Assembly: GCA_902500695.1 (NCBI GenBank)
Contig: CABVRQ010000042.1
Location: forward strand, 17,841-28,718
Direction of reading: 5' to 3'
Length of the DNA stretch: 10,878 nt
From: an uncultured Nitrospira sp.
GTDB taxonomy: Bacteria > Nitrospirota > Nitrospiria > Nitrospirales > UBA8639
Shown: positions 1 to 6,771 of the stretch, one piece after another
Position numbering within the stretch: the first letter of the stretch is position 1
Layout of the letters: each line of letters begins with the position of its first letter
Program-made: the position numbers and the translations under genes
Notes under the pieces: model-generated
The model's input: the letters and a program-made list of their open reading frames with translations, nothing else
Databases searched by the model: none
What the model was told of the DNA's origin: nothing

Positions 1-453
1 CAGGGGTGTTGTTTGAGCAGGATATATTTCAGGACCTCAATCTTCGGTCGTCGGCCTTTGCCGGACCGGGGTACCAATTCATCGAGGTAGGAGATTACAC
101 AAACCCCTATGTGACCAAATTTGAACTCCATGGTGAAGTCGGATTGGGGTATTTTGACGAGAATTTTAAACGGGCAGAAGATATCAATTATTTTACCGGT
201 CGATGGGCTGTGAATTTTCATTGGCCGATCCTTCCCAATCTGACGCTATTTCATCAGCATCAAGTATTTCCCTCCCTTGGATAAAACCAGTGATTGGTAT
301 GTGACATCTCAACAAGGTATCCGTATGAATATATGGGAAGACCTGATTACAATGTTTCAGATCAATTGGCGGTACGATAATTCCCCCGCTCCTGTGACCA
401 AAAAAGCGGACACGCAATATATCCTGTCGCTCGGATATGCATTTGATTCATAA
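1..453 (+). pseudogene. DUF481 (YdiY-like) outer-membrane protein, C-terminal part, frameshifted
   Basis: This is the C-terminal part of a DUF481 family protein, a class of putative salt-induced outer-membrane beta-barrels. The reading frame is already open at the left edge, so the N-terminus with its signal peptide lies outside the window. Alternating aromatic strands typical of the family are visible, with HGEVGLGYFDENF, then YFTGRWAVNFHW, then LFHQHQVFPSL. That frame meets TAA at 282-284. The next frame continues the same protein with DKTSDWYVTSQQGIRM, then WRYDNSPAPVTKKADT, and ends LSLGYAFDS at TAA 451-453, a typical barrel C-terminus. Removing one G near 279-280 (TTGGAT to TTGAT) joins the two halves exactly. 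It is therefore either a recent pseudogene or a one-base sequencing error. Family assignment is by recognition of the strand pattern. Confidence 0.72.
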
Positions 454-723
454 GTCTCGGTCGTAATTGGAGGGCTCGGACCGGAGAGTGTTCGGGGCCT
501 CAAAGTTTTCCTTCCTTCCTGTGTTCATTCTTTCTTTTCTCTCCCTCACGTGATTCAAAATGTTTTTCCCTGAAACACCTTGAGACAATCTATTGTTTCA
601 TAATGGGAAATTTTTTCTATTAAAAATTCAAGTGATTGAAATATAAAGAAATTTATATGGCACTATTATTGTTAGTAAGAGTTAATAAATATGGGTGACT
701 AATGGGTAGGTGGATGCCAAACA
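454..723. other. AT-rich intergenic stretch
   Basis: No gene is seen. From about 590 to 700 the sequence is strongly A+T-rich (runs such as GAAATTTTTTCTATTAAAAA), as expected for a promoter region before the next plus-strand gene. I could not place a -35/-10 pair with acceptable spacing, so no promoter is called. Confidence 0.4.
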
Positions 724-1155
724 ATGAAGATTCAAAGCCATCATACAATTTCTTTCATGAGTCTCTGCAGTGGACTCGGAATATTAGGCATGTTGATTTT
801 CATGTCGGGAATAGAACCGGAAGGTCTGGAACCACGGATGGCGTGGAATGGCAAGGACATTGCCCTGAGGCTTGCCATCCATTCGCAATGGGACGGAAAG
901 GTTCAGGAGAGGATGCCAGCCGTCAAAGTGATCAAAAAAGATAAGGGAACGGTCATTACCGTACGAAGCGATACTACCGCCTTATCCATGATGAAAAGTC
1001 ATCAAAAACTGAGGGAAAAATCAAATTTGTTGGATATTCAAACAAACAATCTCAAATTTTTTCGTAAAAAGAAATCCAATGTCATGGATGCCTTCGTACA
1101 GTGTAATAACATCTCTTCTGGGAGGTATGAATCATCCTATCCAGAAAGGAGTTAG
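724..1155 (+). CDS. Small hypothetical protein with N-terminal hydrophobic segment
   Basis: I do not recognise this 143-residue product. It starts MKIQSHHTISFMSL and has a hydrophobic stretch at about residues 9-28 (including LGILGMLIFMSG), consistent with an uncleaved signal or a single membrane anchor. A hydrophilic region follows, rich in Lys, Arg and Asp, with two basic patches near residues 68-75 and 113-118. The start at 724 is preceded by GTAGGTGG at 704-711, a weak and rather distant Shine-Dalgarno. An overlapping frame opens at 702 but shows no membrane segment or family features. There is no homology clue and no partner gene. It may be a lineage-specific exported protein or a chance reading frame. 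The hydrophobic start and length favour a real gene, but weakly. Confidence 0.42.
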   Translation: MKIQSHHTISFMSLCSGLGILGMLIFMSGIEPEGLEPRMAWNGKDIALRLAIHSQWDGKVQERMPAVKVIKKDKGTVITVRSDTTALSMMKSHQKLREKSNLLDIQTNNLKFFRKKKSNVMDAFVQCNNISSGRYESSYPERS

Positions 1156-1494
1156 GCACTATGACCATTTGTCTCATGTTTGGAATCCTCTTTTACTCGG
1201 TGCTGTACATATGGTCACCGGATGTACGGAATATAGTAGGGATCCGGTCTCAAAGAGGAATTCACACGTGATCTATGAAATTGGCAAAGAGAAATTTTGT
1301 ATTGGCATAGGAATGGCCAAGTGAGATCAGAAATCAGTGAGTCAGGAGGAGGATGGGGTCTGTCCGAAGGTGAGGAGAGAATTGTGCCTATTCCAAATGG
1401 GGATTCACACATGATGAAGATTGAGCAATCAACTCCGAACGGGGGGTGTTGCAAAAAGACATTTTTGCCCAGTCTCTGGGAAGGAAGTGACCTT
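1156..1494. other. Gene-poor stretch with a doubtful small lipoprotein-like frame
   Basis: No convincing gene is seen. One plus-strand frame ending at TGA 1322-1324 contains LLLGAVHMVTGCTEYSRD, which resembles a lipoprotein signal with a VTGC lipobox. The best Shine-Dalgarno (AAAGGAG, 1145-1151) instead serves an ATG at 1161 in a different frame, which stops after 36 codons. If a small lipoprotein once existed here, a frame change separates its start from its lipobox. The frame of the following gene is also open from 1297, but without a good start signal before 1411. Confidence 0.25.
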
Positions 1495-1908
1495 ATGCGA
1501 ACGGCAAAAAATGAATTTCTCAAGTCGAGTGCCAGCTTAGGTCGCGTCTTAATTATTAGTAAGGATCACTTAATTCGTGATTTCCTGGGACAGATAGTAA
1601 AACTGCACGGGTATGATTGCGAATATCTTGAGGAATTGCCAAAGGTCATGATGGCACAAACATGGAAGGGCTTTGATGCACTATTCATTGAAAGCCACTC
1701 TCTGGAGGAACTTAAGCATGGCCTAAGCTCTGGAGCCTCCCATGCCTCAGGCTCTCCGATGGTGGTGGTATTGGGAGATCTTCCTCCTTCGAATGAAACG
1801 GGGCTTTTCCGTGTACTGAAAAAGCCGTTGGATTATCGTCAGATGGGCCGACTCATGGACGAATGTCTTTCTTTTAAAACGCAAAGACACGCATCACAAT
1901 GCGATTAG
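1495..1908 (+). CDS. Atypical receiver-domain (REC) protein, stand-alone
   Basis: The 137-residue product is essentially one response-regulator receiver fold. Strand 1 is GRVLIISKD (residues 16-24), strand 3 FDALFIESHS (60-69), strand 4 SPMVVVLGD (87-95), and strand 5 FRVLKKPLD (105-113) with the conserved Lys-Pro (K110-P111). Key residues deviate. The first acidic-pocket residue is Lys (K23, with D24 kept), the phospho-acceptor Asp is Glu (E66), and the Thr/Ser after strand 4 is Gly (G94). It is therefore probably not phosphorylated in the usual way and may act as a constitutively active or protein-binding pseudo-receiver. There is no output domain. The start at 1495 follows AAGGAAG (1481-1487) with good spacing. 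The frame is open further upstream to 1297, so an earlier start such as 1411 cannot be excluded. No histidine kinase gene is adjacent. Confidence 0.68.
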   Translation: MRTAKNEFLKSSASLGRVLIISKDHLIRDFLGQIVKLHGYDCEYLEELPKVMMAQTWKGFDALFIESHSLEELKHGLSSGASHASGSPMVVVLGDLPPSNETGLFRVLKKPLDYRQMGRLMDECLSFKTQRHASQCD

Positions 1909-1942
1909 AAGTCCAAGCGTAACTGTTGGAATTTTTGTCACG

Positions 1943-2191
1943 GTGCGGAACGCCCAGGGCGGCTACCTATTCAAGCTGATCTTAACAGTTGGGGCTTTTA
2001 GAGGGGGTCTTCAACTGGAAATAGGCGAGGATAGGCTGGTCGCCCCAGGGTTTTATTACGGAAGCGGATCTTTTTATCCCATGGATCACAAAGGGATTGT
2101 AGGGGAAAGTCCGGTTAGGCGAAAAACAGGAAAGTCTGGAAAGATCTTGCATTTATTTTTGTGTTACGAGAGGATGATGTGCCTTTTGTGA
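1943..2191 (+). pseudogene. Possible relic of a DUF123 (GIY-YIG-like) gene
   Basis: A translated plus-strand frame resembles the DUF123 / GIY-YIG-like nuclease domain. It shows GGYLFKLIL, then LQLEIGEDRLVAPGFYYGSGS, then an Arg/Lys-rich stretch VRRKTGKSGKILH. In family members these correspond to the G-x-Y-L-L start, the E-I-G strand, the G-Y-Y-x-Y-V-G-S core and the R-H-L-R-K...H-W-H segment. The core Tyr-Val-Gly-Ser is altered to Tyr-Gly-Ser, the final His-Trp-His-Ile-Asp motif is not intact, and no Shine-Dalgarno precedes GTG 1943. This suggests a decayed copy. It may equally be a chance frame. The assignment rests on pattern memory only. Confidence 0.3.
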
Positions 2192-2258
2192 TCCCTCACG
2201 TTTGTATTTCTGGAGAACAAACGGTTTTATCTTTCACTCTCATGATAAGGAGAATGTG

Positions 2259-2720
2259 ATGCTTAAAGAGTTTAAAGAGTTTGCCATGCGAGGCAATGTT
2301 GTCGACATGGCCGTCGGGATCGTTATCGGTGGGGCATTCGGAACCATCATACAAAGCATGGTCAAAGATATATTGATGCCGCCTATTGGTCTGCTGCTGG
2401 GTGGCGTAGATTTTACCGACTTATTCCTTACGTTGAAGGAAGGCGCGGCGGCGGCAGGTCCGTATCATGCCCTGGCCGAAGCCCAAAAAGCCGGGGCGGT
2501 CACCATTAATTTTGGCCTTTTTTTCAATGCAGTAGTGAGTTTTCTCATTGTGGCGGTTGCGATTTTTATGCTTATAAGGGGAATGAATAAGTTGAAACGT
2601 GAACAAGAAGCCCCTCCAACCGAACCCACCACGAAAGAATGCAAATTTTGCCAGATGACGATTCCCATCAAGGCTCTACGGTGTGGTCATTGCACCTCGG
2701 AGTTGGCCAAATCCGCGTAA
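2259..2720 (+). CDS. mscL: Large-conductance mechanosensitive channel MscL with C-terminal zinc ribbon
   Basis: MscL is a homopentameric inner-membrane channel that opens under membrane tension and releases solutes during hypo-osmotic shock. The 153-residue product starts MLKEFKEFAMRGNVVDMAVG, the amphipathic N-terminal helix and start of TM1. TM1 covers about residues 15-43 (VGIVIGGAFGTIIQSMVKDI), followed by a periplasmic loop at about 50-80. TM2 covers about 82-107 (INFGLFFNAVVSFLIV). A cytoplasmic tail carries a four-cysteine knuckle, C128-x2-C131 and C142-x2-C145, seen in a subset of MscL proteins. The start at 2259 is fixed by AAGGAG at 2247-2252 with 6-base spacing. GTG one codon upstream is a less likely alternative. 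The gene is intact and followed by a hairpin terminator. The relic of another mechanosensitive channel lies downstream. Confidence 0.96.
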   Translation: MLKEFKEFAMRGNVVDMAVGIVIGGAFGTIIQSMVKDILMPPIGLLLGGVDFTDLFLTLKEGAAAAGPYHALAEAQKAGAVTINFGLFFNAVVSFLIVAVAIFMLIRGMNKLKREQEAPPTEPTTKECKFCQMTIPIKALRCGHCTSELAKSA

Positions 2721-3131
2721 TGGCTCGTTAGGAAATGCCCTGTCATCAAACATGTCCTATAGACATGCGATGTGTGTTGAACAGGTGGTCAGGAAATAAA
2801 TTTATGAACCGGGTGATTATCAGTAGGAAATAGCGGTTCTTCATACATAGCGAGTCAGAAAAACGGCATTCCCAATGAGTGGAATGCCGTCTTATTTATG
2901 CCAAAAATTAATATTCCACTAAACAGACCTTCCAGTATGTCAGGTTGAACGAATTTTTCATGAAGTTGAGGGATTGGGCTTTCAGGTGGACTGACGTTTT
3001 CCCCATTGTTACGGTTGAACTCTGTGCTGGACCTATATCTACCTTTCGTATTCTCTCCCGAAATCCGCCATAAATTTTTTGTCGAACCGTCTTCCTGCAG
3101 AACATATCTGCAGATTGATTGCCTTGGCTGA
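2721..3131. other. Intergenic region between mscL and the channel relic
   Basis: Apart from the hairpin terminator at 2863-2890, no gene is seen. Frames on the minus strand over 2855-3238 are open but show no family features and overlap the better-supported plus-strand relic. CTGCAG occurs twice (3095-3100 and 3108-3113), separated by seven bases, with no evident meaning. Confidence 0.4.
2863..2890. terminator. Hairpin terminator downstream of mscL, possibly bidirectional
   Basis: A perfect 10-bp inverted repeat, ACGGCATTCC (2863-2872) and GGAATGCCGT (2881-2890), encloses an 8-base loop. It is followed on the plus strand by CTTATTT. On the minus strand it is followed by a run of five T (complement of A at 2859-2863). 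It would terminate mscL transcription about 140 bases after the stop. It could also stop minus-strand readthrough from the cytochrome operon. Confidence 0.75.
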
Positions 3132-3487
3132 TTTTTGTCTTGGCTTACCTTGTTTATTGAATTTGGAGGACAGGTGTTATTGGGCAGTGCCATCATTGCC
3201 ATGGGGATCTGGTTATCAAATCTCGCGTATGAAACCATTTTTCGAATTCATGGAGCGAATTCAGGAGGGGTTGCCAATATTGCCCGGTTCGCGTTCTCGG
3301 GTTGGTGATCGCCTTGGGTCTACGAGCCATGGGGTTGGCCAATGAAATCGTCAATCTGGCTTTCGGACTGACACTTGGAGCGATTGCCGTGGCGGTGGCA
3401 TTATCCTTTGGCCTAGGAGGCCGGGAAGCAGGAGGCAAACAGATGGAGTATTGGCTCAATCAAGCCCGTGGCGAGTGCCGAAGGTAG
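3132..3487 (+). pseudogene. Relic of an MscS-related conserved-TM-helix channel protein
   Basis: The two plus-strand frames together read as the C-terminal part of a membrane protein with the conserved TM helix domain found in small mechanosensitive-channel-like proteins. The first frame (up to about 3293) gives QVLLGSAIIAMGIWLSNLAY and then GGVANIARFA. The second frame gives LGLVIALGLRAMGLANEIV, then LAFGLTLGAIAVAVALSF and GLGGREAGGKQMEYWLNQ, ending at TAG 3485-3487. Loss of one base at about 3293-3295 (GCG-TT-CTC, where GCG-NTT-CTC would be expected) explains the break. Upstream of 3132 the first frame has a TGA (3129-3131), and no start or Shine-Dalgarno is visible, so the N-terminal half is missing or unrecognisable. 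The relic lies in the same orientation as mscL. Confidence 0.65.
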
Positions 3488-3492
3488 TGTTT

Positions 3493-3522
3493 TCCCCCAC
3501 GGCTGTGGTTGGCTGTGGGGGA
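3493..3522 (+). terminator. Rho-independent terminator after the channel relic
   Basis: An 8-bp inverted repeat, TCCCCCAC (3493-3500) and GTGGGGGA (3515-3522), encloses a 14-base loop and is followed by CACTTTTC. It lies six bases after the stop codon of the channel relic, as expected for its original terminator. The lack of a T run on the opposite strand argues against use by the cytochrome operon. Confidence 0.65.
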
Positions 3523-3720
3523 CACTTTTCGTTCAGTAGAGATTTTCCTGCGAATAGGGTCGTGGGCGAATGCTCCTATCCACATGATCGGCAGTAATCT
3601 GATGCCGGTGTCGTGTCTGATCCAACCCACAATGGAGAGCGAAACGTCGGGAGCAGGGAGCACCAAACTGATGGCTGTTCTCAACGAGACTCACGGATTT
3701 TCACTGAGGAGGAAAAAGTG

Positions 3721-5043
3721 TTATTCACTCCTGAGAGTCAACATGTAATTGGTGAGGTCGTTCAGCTGTTTGTCGTTTAGAGGAAATTTTGGCATGAAGG
3801 ATCCTGGGGAAACGGATTGCGGATCCTTAAAATGCTGAAGATGCCAATCCCGGTCCGGTCGTCGATCGGCGACAAAAGAAAGGTCTGGAGCAACATTCAC
3901 ACCTTCCCCGTGAATGCGATGACAGGTCTTGCAATTGAATTGTTGTACTAATGCGATGCCTCGAACCACCGAAGGATCACGTTTGGGAACCGCATACAGG
4001 TCACGGAGGGAAATACTCAATAGGCCGAACACGACAATCAAAAACCCCAAACCTGCCCCTAATACGACCCGGCGTGAGGACGGATGCCGTTCAGGGTTGC
4101 GATCCACAAAAGGCAGGAGCAGCAATCCTGTGAAAAAGAGTGTGGGAAGAAGCCAGGTTGCCAGAGGTCCCCATGCCCCTGGGGCATATTTGAGAAGCTG
4201 GTAAAAAAACAGAAAATACCATTCCGGGACGGGAATAAATGAATGGTCCGAAGGATCCGCCCGATCAGCCAATGGGAATTCCACGCTGAATGCCAACAGC
4301 GACACGATTCCAAACACGACAAGCATCACCACGGCATCCATGAAGACCTGCCGTGGATAGAATGTTTCACTCCCGGCTTTGGCTCTTGCCTCATCATGAG
4401 GACCGGCAGGCCCCACCCGCCGGAGAATAAAGAGATGGAGCATGATTCCAAACAGGATTGCGGCGGGAAGAAAAGCGACATGAATCGCGAAAAACCGTGA
4501 AATGGTCAAGGCGCCAAGAGTTTCGCCTCCTCGAAGGAATTTCACGAGGAAATCACCAATAAGCGGAACGCTGCCAACCATGTTAATCCCGACCTGGGTG
4601 GCCCAATAGGCGTTTTGATCCCAAGGCAGCAAATACCCGGTGAATCCGAACCCCAACATGATGGCTAACAGGATGATCCCCACAACCCACATGAGTTCTC
4701 GAGGGCGTTTATACGCGCCGTCAAAAAAGACCTGCAACATATGGAGTCCGATGGCCATCATGACGGCCGAGGCACCCCAATGATGCAGGCCACGGACAAA
4801 CCATCCGCCCCAGACCTCATGTTGAATATACTGAACAGTATCGTAAGCATGGTCAGTCGCCGGCACGTAATACACCATGAGAAACATGCCCGTCAGGGCT
4901 TGTAATCCAAAGAGGAAGAGGGTGGCGGAGCCGAAGATATAGTTCCAGCTGGCACCTCCGGGAATGGGCTCATTGAGGAGGGTTTGCTCCAGGGGCTTTA
5001 ATTTCAAGCGGTGGTCGATCCACTGATACAGACGTGAGGCCAT
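3721..5043 (-). CDS. qcrB: Cytochrome b6/subunit IV/cytochrome c fusion of a bc-type quinol oxidase complex
   Basis: This is the core subunit of a cytochrome bc/b6f-like complex, which oxidises quinol in the inner membrane and passes electrons to a c-type acceptor. The 440 residues carry three parts. Residues 1-215 are the b6-like four-helix bundle with haem ligands H87/H101 and H188/H203 (spacings 14 and 15, the b6-type pattern). Residues 225-350 are subunit IV-like with the Qo motif PEWY at 273-276. Residues 355-440 are a cytochrome c domain with CKTCH at 371-375 and a probable axial Met, M417. The position matching the Cys that binds an extra haem in b6 appears to be Ile (I36). The start, two bases after the Rieske stop, has AAGGTGG at a 10-base spacing inside the Rieske gene, so translation is probably coupled. 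Transcription runs leftward. Confidence 0.95.
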   Translation of the reverse strand: MASRLYQWIDHRLKLKPLEQTLLNEPIPGGASWNYIFGSATLFLFGLQALTGMFLMVYYVPATDHAYDTVQYIQHEVWGGWFVRGLHHWGASAVMMAIGLHMLQVFFDGAYKRPRELMWVVGIILLAIMLGFGFTGYLLPWDQNAYWATQVGINMVGSVPLIGDFLVKFLRGGETLGALTISRFFAIHVAFLPAAILFGIMLHLFILRRVGPAGPHDEARAKAGSETFYPRQVFMDAVVMLVVFGIVSLLAFSVEFPLADRADPSDHSFIPVPEWYFLFFYQLLKYAPGAWGPLATWLLPTLFFTGLLLLPFVDRNPERHPSSRRVVLGAGLGFLIVVFGLLSISLRDLYAVPKRDPSVVRGIALVQQFNCKTCHRIHGEGVNVAPDLSFVADRRPDRDWHLQHFKDPQSVSPGSFMPKFPLNDKQLNDLTNYMLTLRSE

Positions 5044-5045
5044 GC

Positions 5046-5567
5046 TTAGAGTTCCACCTTTTTTGCCAGCCCGGATTTAAATTCCTCGTATTGGACGAGC
5101 AATTCGCCATTTTCAATTTTGGATGGCAGGGTGTCCAGAGGGCGTGGAGCGGGTCCTGCCTTCACGGTTCCCTCAAGGTCATAAATACTTCCGTGGCAAG
5201 GGCACTTAAACAGACGGTCCTGTTGGTCCCATCGATAGCCGCAGCCTAAATGGGGACAGATGGGTGAAAAGACCGTCACCTGTCCATCTGTTTGTTTAAC
5301 GGCCCACACACCTTTAGTGGTTTGGGTTTCCTGCCATCCATCCTTTGCGGTCATGGTGTAATCCATCGCCTTGGGTTCACCAACCGGTAACGCATCGGCC
5401 TTACCCAGTGACACCCATTCTTTGTTTCGTCGTTGTAAGGCGGGGGCGATGATGTATCCGATTAACGGGACGGCAAGAGAGATTCCGATAAGAGAGGAAA
5501 TGAACACGGTGGTTTTCACAAAGAATGACCGGCGGGTTCCTACCGGGGTGGACAAGCCATCTTCCAT
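5046..5567 (-). CDS. qcrA: Rieske 2Fe-2S protein of the bc-type complex
   Basis: This subunit carries the high-potential 2Fe-2S cluster that takes the first electron from quinol and passes it to the cytochrome c part of the complex. The 173 residues begin with a Tat-type motif TRRSFFVK (11-18) and one membrane helix at about 19-42, which is retained as an anchor. The soluble domain has both cluster motifs, CPHLGC (104-109) and CPCHGS (122-127). The expected ligands are C104, H106, C122 and H125, with C109-C124 as the stabilising disulfide. The start is preceded by AAAAGGA at suitable spacing. It is the first gene of a leftward two-gene operon, and only two bases separate its stop from the start of the cytochrome fusion. 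No separate cytochrome c1 gene is present, consistent with the fused c domain next door. Confidence 0.95.
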   Translation of the reverse strand: MEDGLSTPVGTRRSFFVKTTVFISSLIGISLAVPLIGYIIAPALQRRNKEWVSLGKADALPVGEPKAMDYTMTAKDGWQETQTTKGVWAVKQTDGQVTVFSPICPHLGCGYRWDQQDRLFKCPCHGSIYDLEGTVKAGPAPRPLDTLPSKIENGELLVQYEEFKSGLAKKVEL

Positions 5568-5912
5568 ATTAGGGTTCCTTTTGGAAAAGCGGAGAATAAG
5601 ATGTCTGATTCATTTGAGGAGGGTATGCTCCATGGTGTTGACATAAAAAGATCATAGTTCGGGATGAGAGCCGGAATGATTCGGCATTCAGGTAAAAGGT
5701 CATTTAAAGAACGTTCCCGTAAAAGGCTAGCACAGAAGGATGGACAGTCAAGATCCAAAAATTTCATCGACAGGGTTGAGTGGGGGGGGCCGCATTTCTC
5801 AACGGCCTGCCTTACACCGTCGAAGCATCAATCGAGTGCCTCGGGAAATCACCCAAAATCAGATGAAGTCATTTGAAGCCTTAAGTCGCAGGTGATGGCC
5901 TAACTGGAATGA
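5568..5912. other. Intergenic region upstream of the Rieske operon
   Basis: No gene is supported. This stretch should hold the promoter for the leftward Rieske/cytochrome operon, but I could not place a -35/-10 pair on the minus strand. A run of eight G near 5785-5792 is notable only as a possible slippage site. Confidence 0.35.
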
Positions 5913-6124
5913 CGTCGTCAATTGATAGAACGTGATTTCCTATTGAAACCATTGAAATATAGAGTGAAAGAGGTGGAAATCCTGAATGGTGGCATCCCAT
6001 TTGTGCGAACTGTAAAGCCATTCGAAACAAAGAAGTATCGTGGGTGCCAATAGAAACGTATATCCGGGACCGGTCGTAGACGGAAATTACCCATGGGATC
6101 TGCCCACCCTGCAAGCAGGATTGA
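5913..6124 (+). pseudogene. Relic of the CxxC...CPxC C-terminal module of a sensor/receiver protein
   Basis: Plus-strand translation gives the tail found at the end of many PAS, receiver and histidine-kinase proteins. After a helical lead-in (KYRVKEVEILNGGIP) comes ICANCKAIRN, then WVPIETYIRDRS, then EITHGICPPCKQD. The canonical form is C-x2-C-K-x-I-R ... W-x2-(I/V)-E-x-Y-I ... S-H-G-I-C-P-x-C. Two lesions are visible. A one-base loss at about 5996-5999 moves the lead-in and the CxxC part into different frames. A TAG at 6077-6079 interrupts the segment just after DRS. The lead-in frame begins after TGA 5910-5912, and no kinase, PAS or receiver part is recognisable upstream. It ends at TGA 6122-6124. 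The function of the module is not known to me; the four Cys suggest a metal or redox site. Confidence 0.62.
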
Positions 6125-6204
6125 ATTTCCCAATTAAGAACTATTCCTCATAGCTCTTACAAGACCGGATGTTGTTGGTTGGAACGCGAAAATGAAAGAA
6201 GAAA

Positions 6205-6771
6205 TTACCAGTACCGGACCGGTCCGGTATCGATATGGACAAATCCCCGCCGGCCGTAATAGCCGACTCCACCCAACCGAAGCTTCACCGCGGCTCGTCG
6301 AATTTTTGAAAGTCGAACGCCGGGAATCGCAAAATCCACCGCTTGTCCGACGGTATGAAGACTATTGGGCGCGGCTCCTCGGCCAAGGCGAATCAGCAAT
6401 TTGTTGTACGAGGGCGACCGGTAGGCAGAGTAGATTTGAATTTCCTGACCCTGCCCGACTAACTTTTCCACCTGATTTACATATTCCAGCAATTGAATGT
6501 CCATCTGGCAGACCTTTTTGGAATGATGGCACCGCAAAAGATAATTAATGTCCTTTAAGGCCTCCCGGTCATAGCGGCCGGATTGATTGCGATACGTCAC
6601 CTGGAGTCGTTCGTCGGTGTGGGCGTTGTAAAGGCGAAGCCGGCCTGCAGGGAGTGAATGGGCCGCGGCGGATTCGGGAAACATCAATCGGCTGCCAAGA
6701 ATCAGCATGCCTGCAAGTGAGGACTTCAGGAAAAAGCGTCTGGACCAGAGTTCTTCTGTCTCCTGAGACAT
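6205..6771 (-). CDS. Tat-exported DUF882 / YcbK-like peptidase (M15-type fold)
   Basis: The 188-residue product belongs to the DUF882 (YcbK) group of M15-like zinc peptidases, thought to act on peptidoglycan cross-links. The E. coli member, YcbK/MepK, is a murein endopeptidase. It begins with a Tat signal, SRRFFLK (10-16), a hydrophobic core at 17-31 and a likely cleavage region at about 36-38 (AAA). The mature part has YSAYRSPSYN (114-123), NSLHTVGQAVDF (136-147), GGVGYY (167-172) and GFVHIDTG (176-183). H139, D146 and H179 are the expected zinc ligands, and the family's C-terminal VRxW is present. All key residues are intact and the length is usual. The start at 6771 is preceded by GGAGG eight bases upstream. 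No cell-wall gene is adjacent, and the gene points toward the Rieske operon without being part of it. Confidence 0.9.
   Translation of the reverse strand: MSQETEELWSRRFFLKSSLAGMLILGSRLMFPESAAAHSLPAGRLRLYNAHTDERLQVTYRNQSGRYDREALKDINYLLRCHHSKKVCQMDIQLLEYVNQVEKLVGQGQEIQIYSAYRSPSYNKLLIRLGRGAAPNSLHTVGQAVDFAIPGVRLSKIRRAAVKLRLGGVGYYGRRGFVHIDTGPVRYW

Noticed and set aside
702..944. 80-codon plus-strand frame overlapping the 724-1155 gene
   Set aside because: It has no hydrophobic start or family pattern and no Shine-Dalgarno, and is probably an out-of-frame shadow of the 724 frame.
1079..1324. Frame with a lipobox-like LLLGAVHMVTGC segment
   Set aside because: The lipobox lies far from any start in its frame, and the good Shine-Dalgarno serves another frame that stops quickly. 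It is kept only as a note in the gap entry.
2855..3238. 127-codon minus-strand open frame
   Set aside because: It has no recognisable family, its composition looks random, and it overlaps the terminator and the better-supported plus-strand channel relic.
3509..3748. 79-codon plus-strand frame after the second terminator
   Set aside because: It begins inside the terminator hairpin, overlaps the 3' end of the cytochrome fusion on the other strand and shows no family features.
5638..5660. TTGACA at 5638-5643 as a plus-strand -35 box
   Set aside because: No -10 box lies at 16-18 bases, and no plus-strand gene follows apart from the distant relic.
6220..6235. Palindromic GGACCGGTCC as a regulatory site
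   Set aside because: It lies inside the coding end of the DUF882 gene and is explained by the encoded residues.
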